Below, piece by piece: positions 15,221-16,295 of a DNA stretch of 16,295 nucleotides (positions are counted from its first letter, which is position 1; each line of letters begins with the position of its first letter). The notes beneath the pieces are model-generated. The model was not told where the DNA came from. It worked only from the letters and a program-made list of their open reading frames with translations, and did no database searches. The stretch comes from Pyrodictiaceae archaeon. Its GTDB lineage: Archaea > Thermoproteota > Thermoprotei_A > Sulfolobales > Pyrodictiaceae. The DNA is taken from contig JALTZQ010000099.1 in NCBI GenBank assembly GCA_027046105.1, positions 1 through 16,295 of the forward strand. Direction: 5' to 3'. The translations under genes and the position numbers were made by a program.

Positions 15221-15237
15221 ATGGAAACGCTTTCCAT
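15221..15237. terminator. Inverted repeat between convergent genes, possible terminator
   Basis: ATGGAAA (15221-15227) and TTTCCAT (15231-15237) are exact reverse complements around a CGC loop, in the 64-bp gap between the tmcA stop and the beta-RFAP synthase stop. It could serve both strands. No T-run of the kind usual in archaeal termination follows on the plus strand, so the role is doubtful. Confidence 0.35.
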
Positions 15238-15274
15238 AATCTCCATGACTTAATGCTATATCACATATACGCCA

Positions 15275-16252
15275 TTAGGATATGATCTCAATAATTGCTC
15301 CACTATTACGTGGCTTACTAACGAAACTATGTTCTACCTCTATCCTTAGACGATGCAGCTTCTTCAAAGCGTCACTTAATGCGTCTTTAGCATCACTTTC
15401 TTGAGGAAAGAAGGCATAAATTGCAGGTCCCCAACTACTTTGGCCTACACCTTTACCGCCAACGTCTTTCAATACTTTAGCTACTATCTCGGCTTCCTTA
15501 CAACAATAGATACCTCCTTGAGCACGTGAGAAGTACTTGCCAGTTAACCATTGAATTGTCTCGATACCCTCAGCAAAAGCTTCGAAATCACCATCAACTA
15601 TAGCTGGCAATATTTTTCTAATCAGTGTTTCAAGAAGTAGCAGGTATTCGTTACTGGATAGTTCACTATGCATGACCATTAGCTTGTCTTCTTGTCTTCC
15701 TTCAGCAACATACCATGAAGTGCGAGGAACTATAATTAAAACACGCCATGCTTCCGGAAAATTAAGTCTTACAATAGGTTTAACAACATAATTTTCACGT
15801 GCCTGAAGCGGGCGACCACTATCTACAATGAAACCTCCCCAACGGAAAGCCGCAATACCTATTCCGGAAACCTTGCCACGAGCTGCTAAAGCCGCAAGCT
15901 GATATATATCGACTTCTTTGCGGCTTTTACCTAAAGTATAAAGTGCGTAATAAATAGCTAATTTAAGTTGCGTTGTGGACCCAAATCCTCTATGTCTAGG
16001 TATGCAGTTGGATACGTAAACATCCACACTACTAGCATCTATGTTTAAACGTCTAGATGCCTCATTGACAACTTCCTTTACGTTTTCATATTGACAGCCC
16101 TTTACATGTCCTTCACCGGGATAAATTACTCTAAGATGGTAAGTGGGTTTATCTATGGAAATCCCTAGTCCACCGAATAAACGCCACGAGGCTCTTAAAC
16201 CATAAAAGCCGAGGTGTAGTCTTGAGCCTGTGTCGATAACTATTTCAGTCAT
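15275..16252 (-). CDS. mptG: Beta-ribofuranosylaminobenzene 5'-phosphate synthase (GHMP superfamily)
   Basis: Joins an aminobenzoate to PRPP with loss of CO2 and PPi, the first committed step toward methanopterin-like folates used as C1 carriers in archaea. The 325-residue product has the family marks: SRLHLGFYG (10-18), GGLGISIDKP (27-36), the GHMP phosphate-binding loop PRHRGFGSTTQ (85-95), ARGKVSGIGIAAF (124-136), GGFIVDSG (139-146) and GVGQSSWGPAIYAF (268-281). It begins at ATG 16252; GGTGTGA (16265-16259) is a possible SD. Upstream, ATAATTAAT (16286-16278, minus) could be a TATA box that would give an almost leaderless RNA. Family is sure; other GHMP-like sugar kinases are unlikely because the GQSSWGP ending is specific. 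Confidence 0.9.
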   Translation of the reverse strand: MTEIVIDTGSRLHLGFYGLRASWRLFGGLGISIDKPTYHLRVIYPGEGHVKGCQYENVKEVVNEASRRLNIDASSVDVYVSNCIPRHRGFGSTTQLKLAIYYALYTLGKSRKEVDIYQLAALAARGKVSGIGIAAFRWGGFIVDSGRPLQARENYVVKPIVRLNFPEAWRVLIIVPRTSWYVAEGRQEDKLMVMHSELSSNEYLLLLETLIRKILPAIVDGDFEAFAEGIETIQWLTGKYFSRAQGGIYCCKEAEIVAKVLKDVGGKGVGQSSWGPAIYAFFPQESDAKDALSDALKKLHRLRIEVEHSFVSKPRNSGAIIEIIS

Positions 16253-16277
16253 GCCCGTTCACACCGCCACGACAACC

Positions 16278-16286
16278 ATTAATTAT
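16278..16286 (-). promoter_or_regulatory. Candidate TATA box for the beta-RFAP synthase gene
   Basis: ATAATTAAT on the minus strand is about 30 bases before ATG 16252. Normal spacing would place the RNA start near 16256, leaving almost no leader. Called by eye at the window edge. Confidence 0.35.
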
Positions 16287-16295
16287 CTCTATACC

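Noticed and set aside
1..16295. CRISPR array, transposon or integrated element
   Set aside because: No spaced direct repeats, transposase, integrase or long terminal repeats seen; all genes are chromosomal core or pilus genes.

Overview
The window is chromosomal DNA from an archaeon, most likely a thermophilic crenarchaeote (Thermoproteota) of a Desulfurococcales-like type. The signs are DNA topoisomerase VI (A and B subunits), a FlaI/FlaJ-type pilus motor and platform, a separate non-catalytic tRNA-splicing endonuclease subunit (the heteromeric enzyme typical of Crenarchaeota), an archaeal TmcA and a beta-RFAP synthase. GTG and TTG starts are very common, and short GGTG-type Shine-Dalgarno (SD) motifs are found. 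The genus cannot be fixed by reading. Base composition is moderately AT-rich, and coding density is very high: no gene-free stretch exceeds about 170 bp.

Layout. (1) 68-1531, minus: glycerate 2-kinase, divergent from a plus-strand pair, a UspA-type stress protein (1598-2050) and a small JAMM/MPN+ metalloprotease (2071-2562). (2) 2538-6024, minus: a tight operon top6B, top6A, deoC. deoC overlaps top6A by ATGA and runs tail-to-tail into the JAMM gene. (3) 6025-6194: a divergent intergenic region with a perfect 9-bp inverted repeat. (4) 6195-9508, plus: a three-gene type IV pilus cassette (prepilin, secretion ATPase, FlaJ/TadC-like platform). (5) 9538-10605, minus: an MtnA-family sugar-phosphate isomerase. 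(6) 10686-15210, plus: an RNA-maturation block with a tRNA endonuclease beta-like subunit overlapping hisS, followed by tmcA with its own promoter. (7) 15275-16252, minus: beta-ribofuranosylaminobenzene 5'-phosphate synthase (modified folate pathway).

How the genes fit together. Topo VI A and B form one A2B2 enzyme. Pilin, ATPase and platform are the core of one pilus machine; a prepilin peptidase would have to come from elsewhere. EndA-beta, HisS and TmcA all act on tRNA (TmcA possibly also rRNA). DeoC, the MtnA-like isomerase and glycerate kinase are separate sugar-phosphate enzymes; only deoC has a clear operon link, and that is to Topo VI.

I found no CRISPR array, insertion sequence, rRNA or tRNA. 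Most of the window is ordinary housekeeping DNA. The most interesting parts are the pilus cassette with its regulatory region and possible split prepilin leader, and the Cys-rich JAMM protease paired with a Usp protein.
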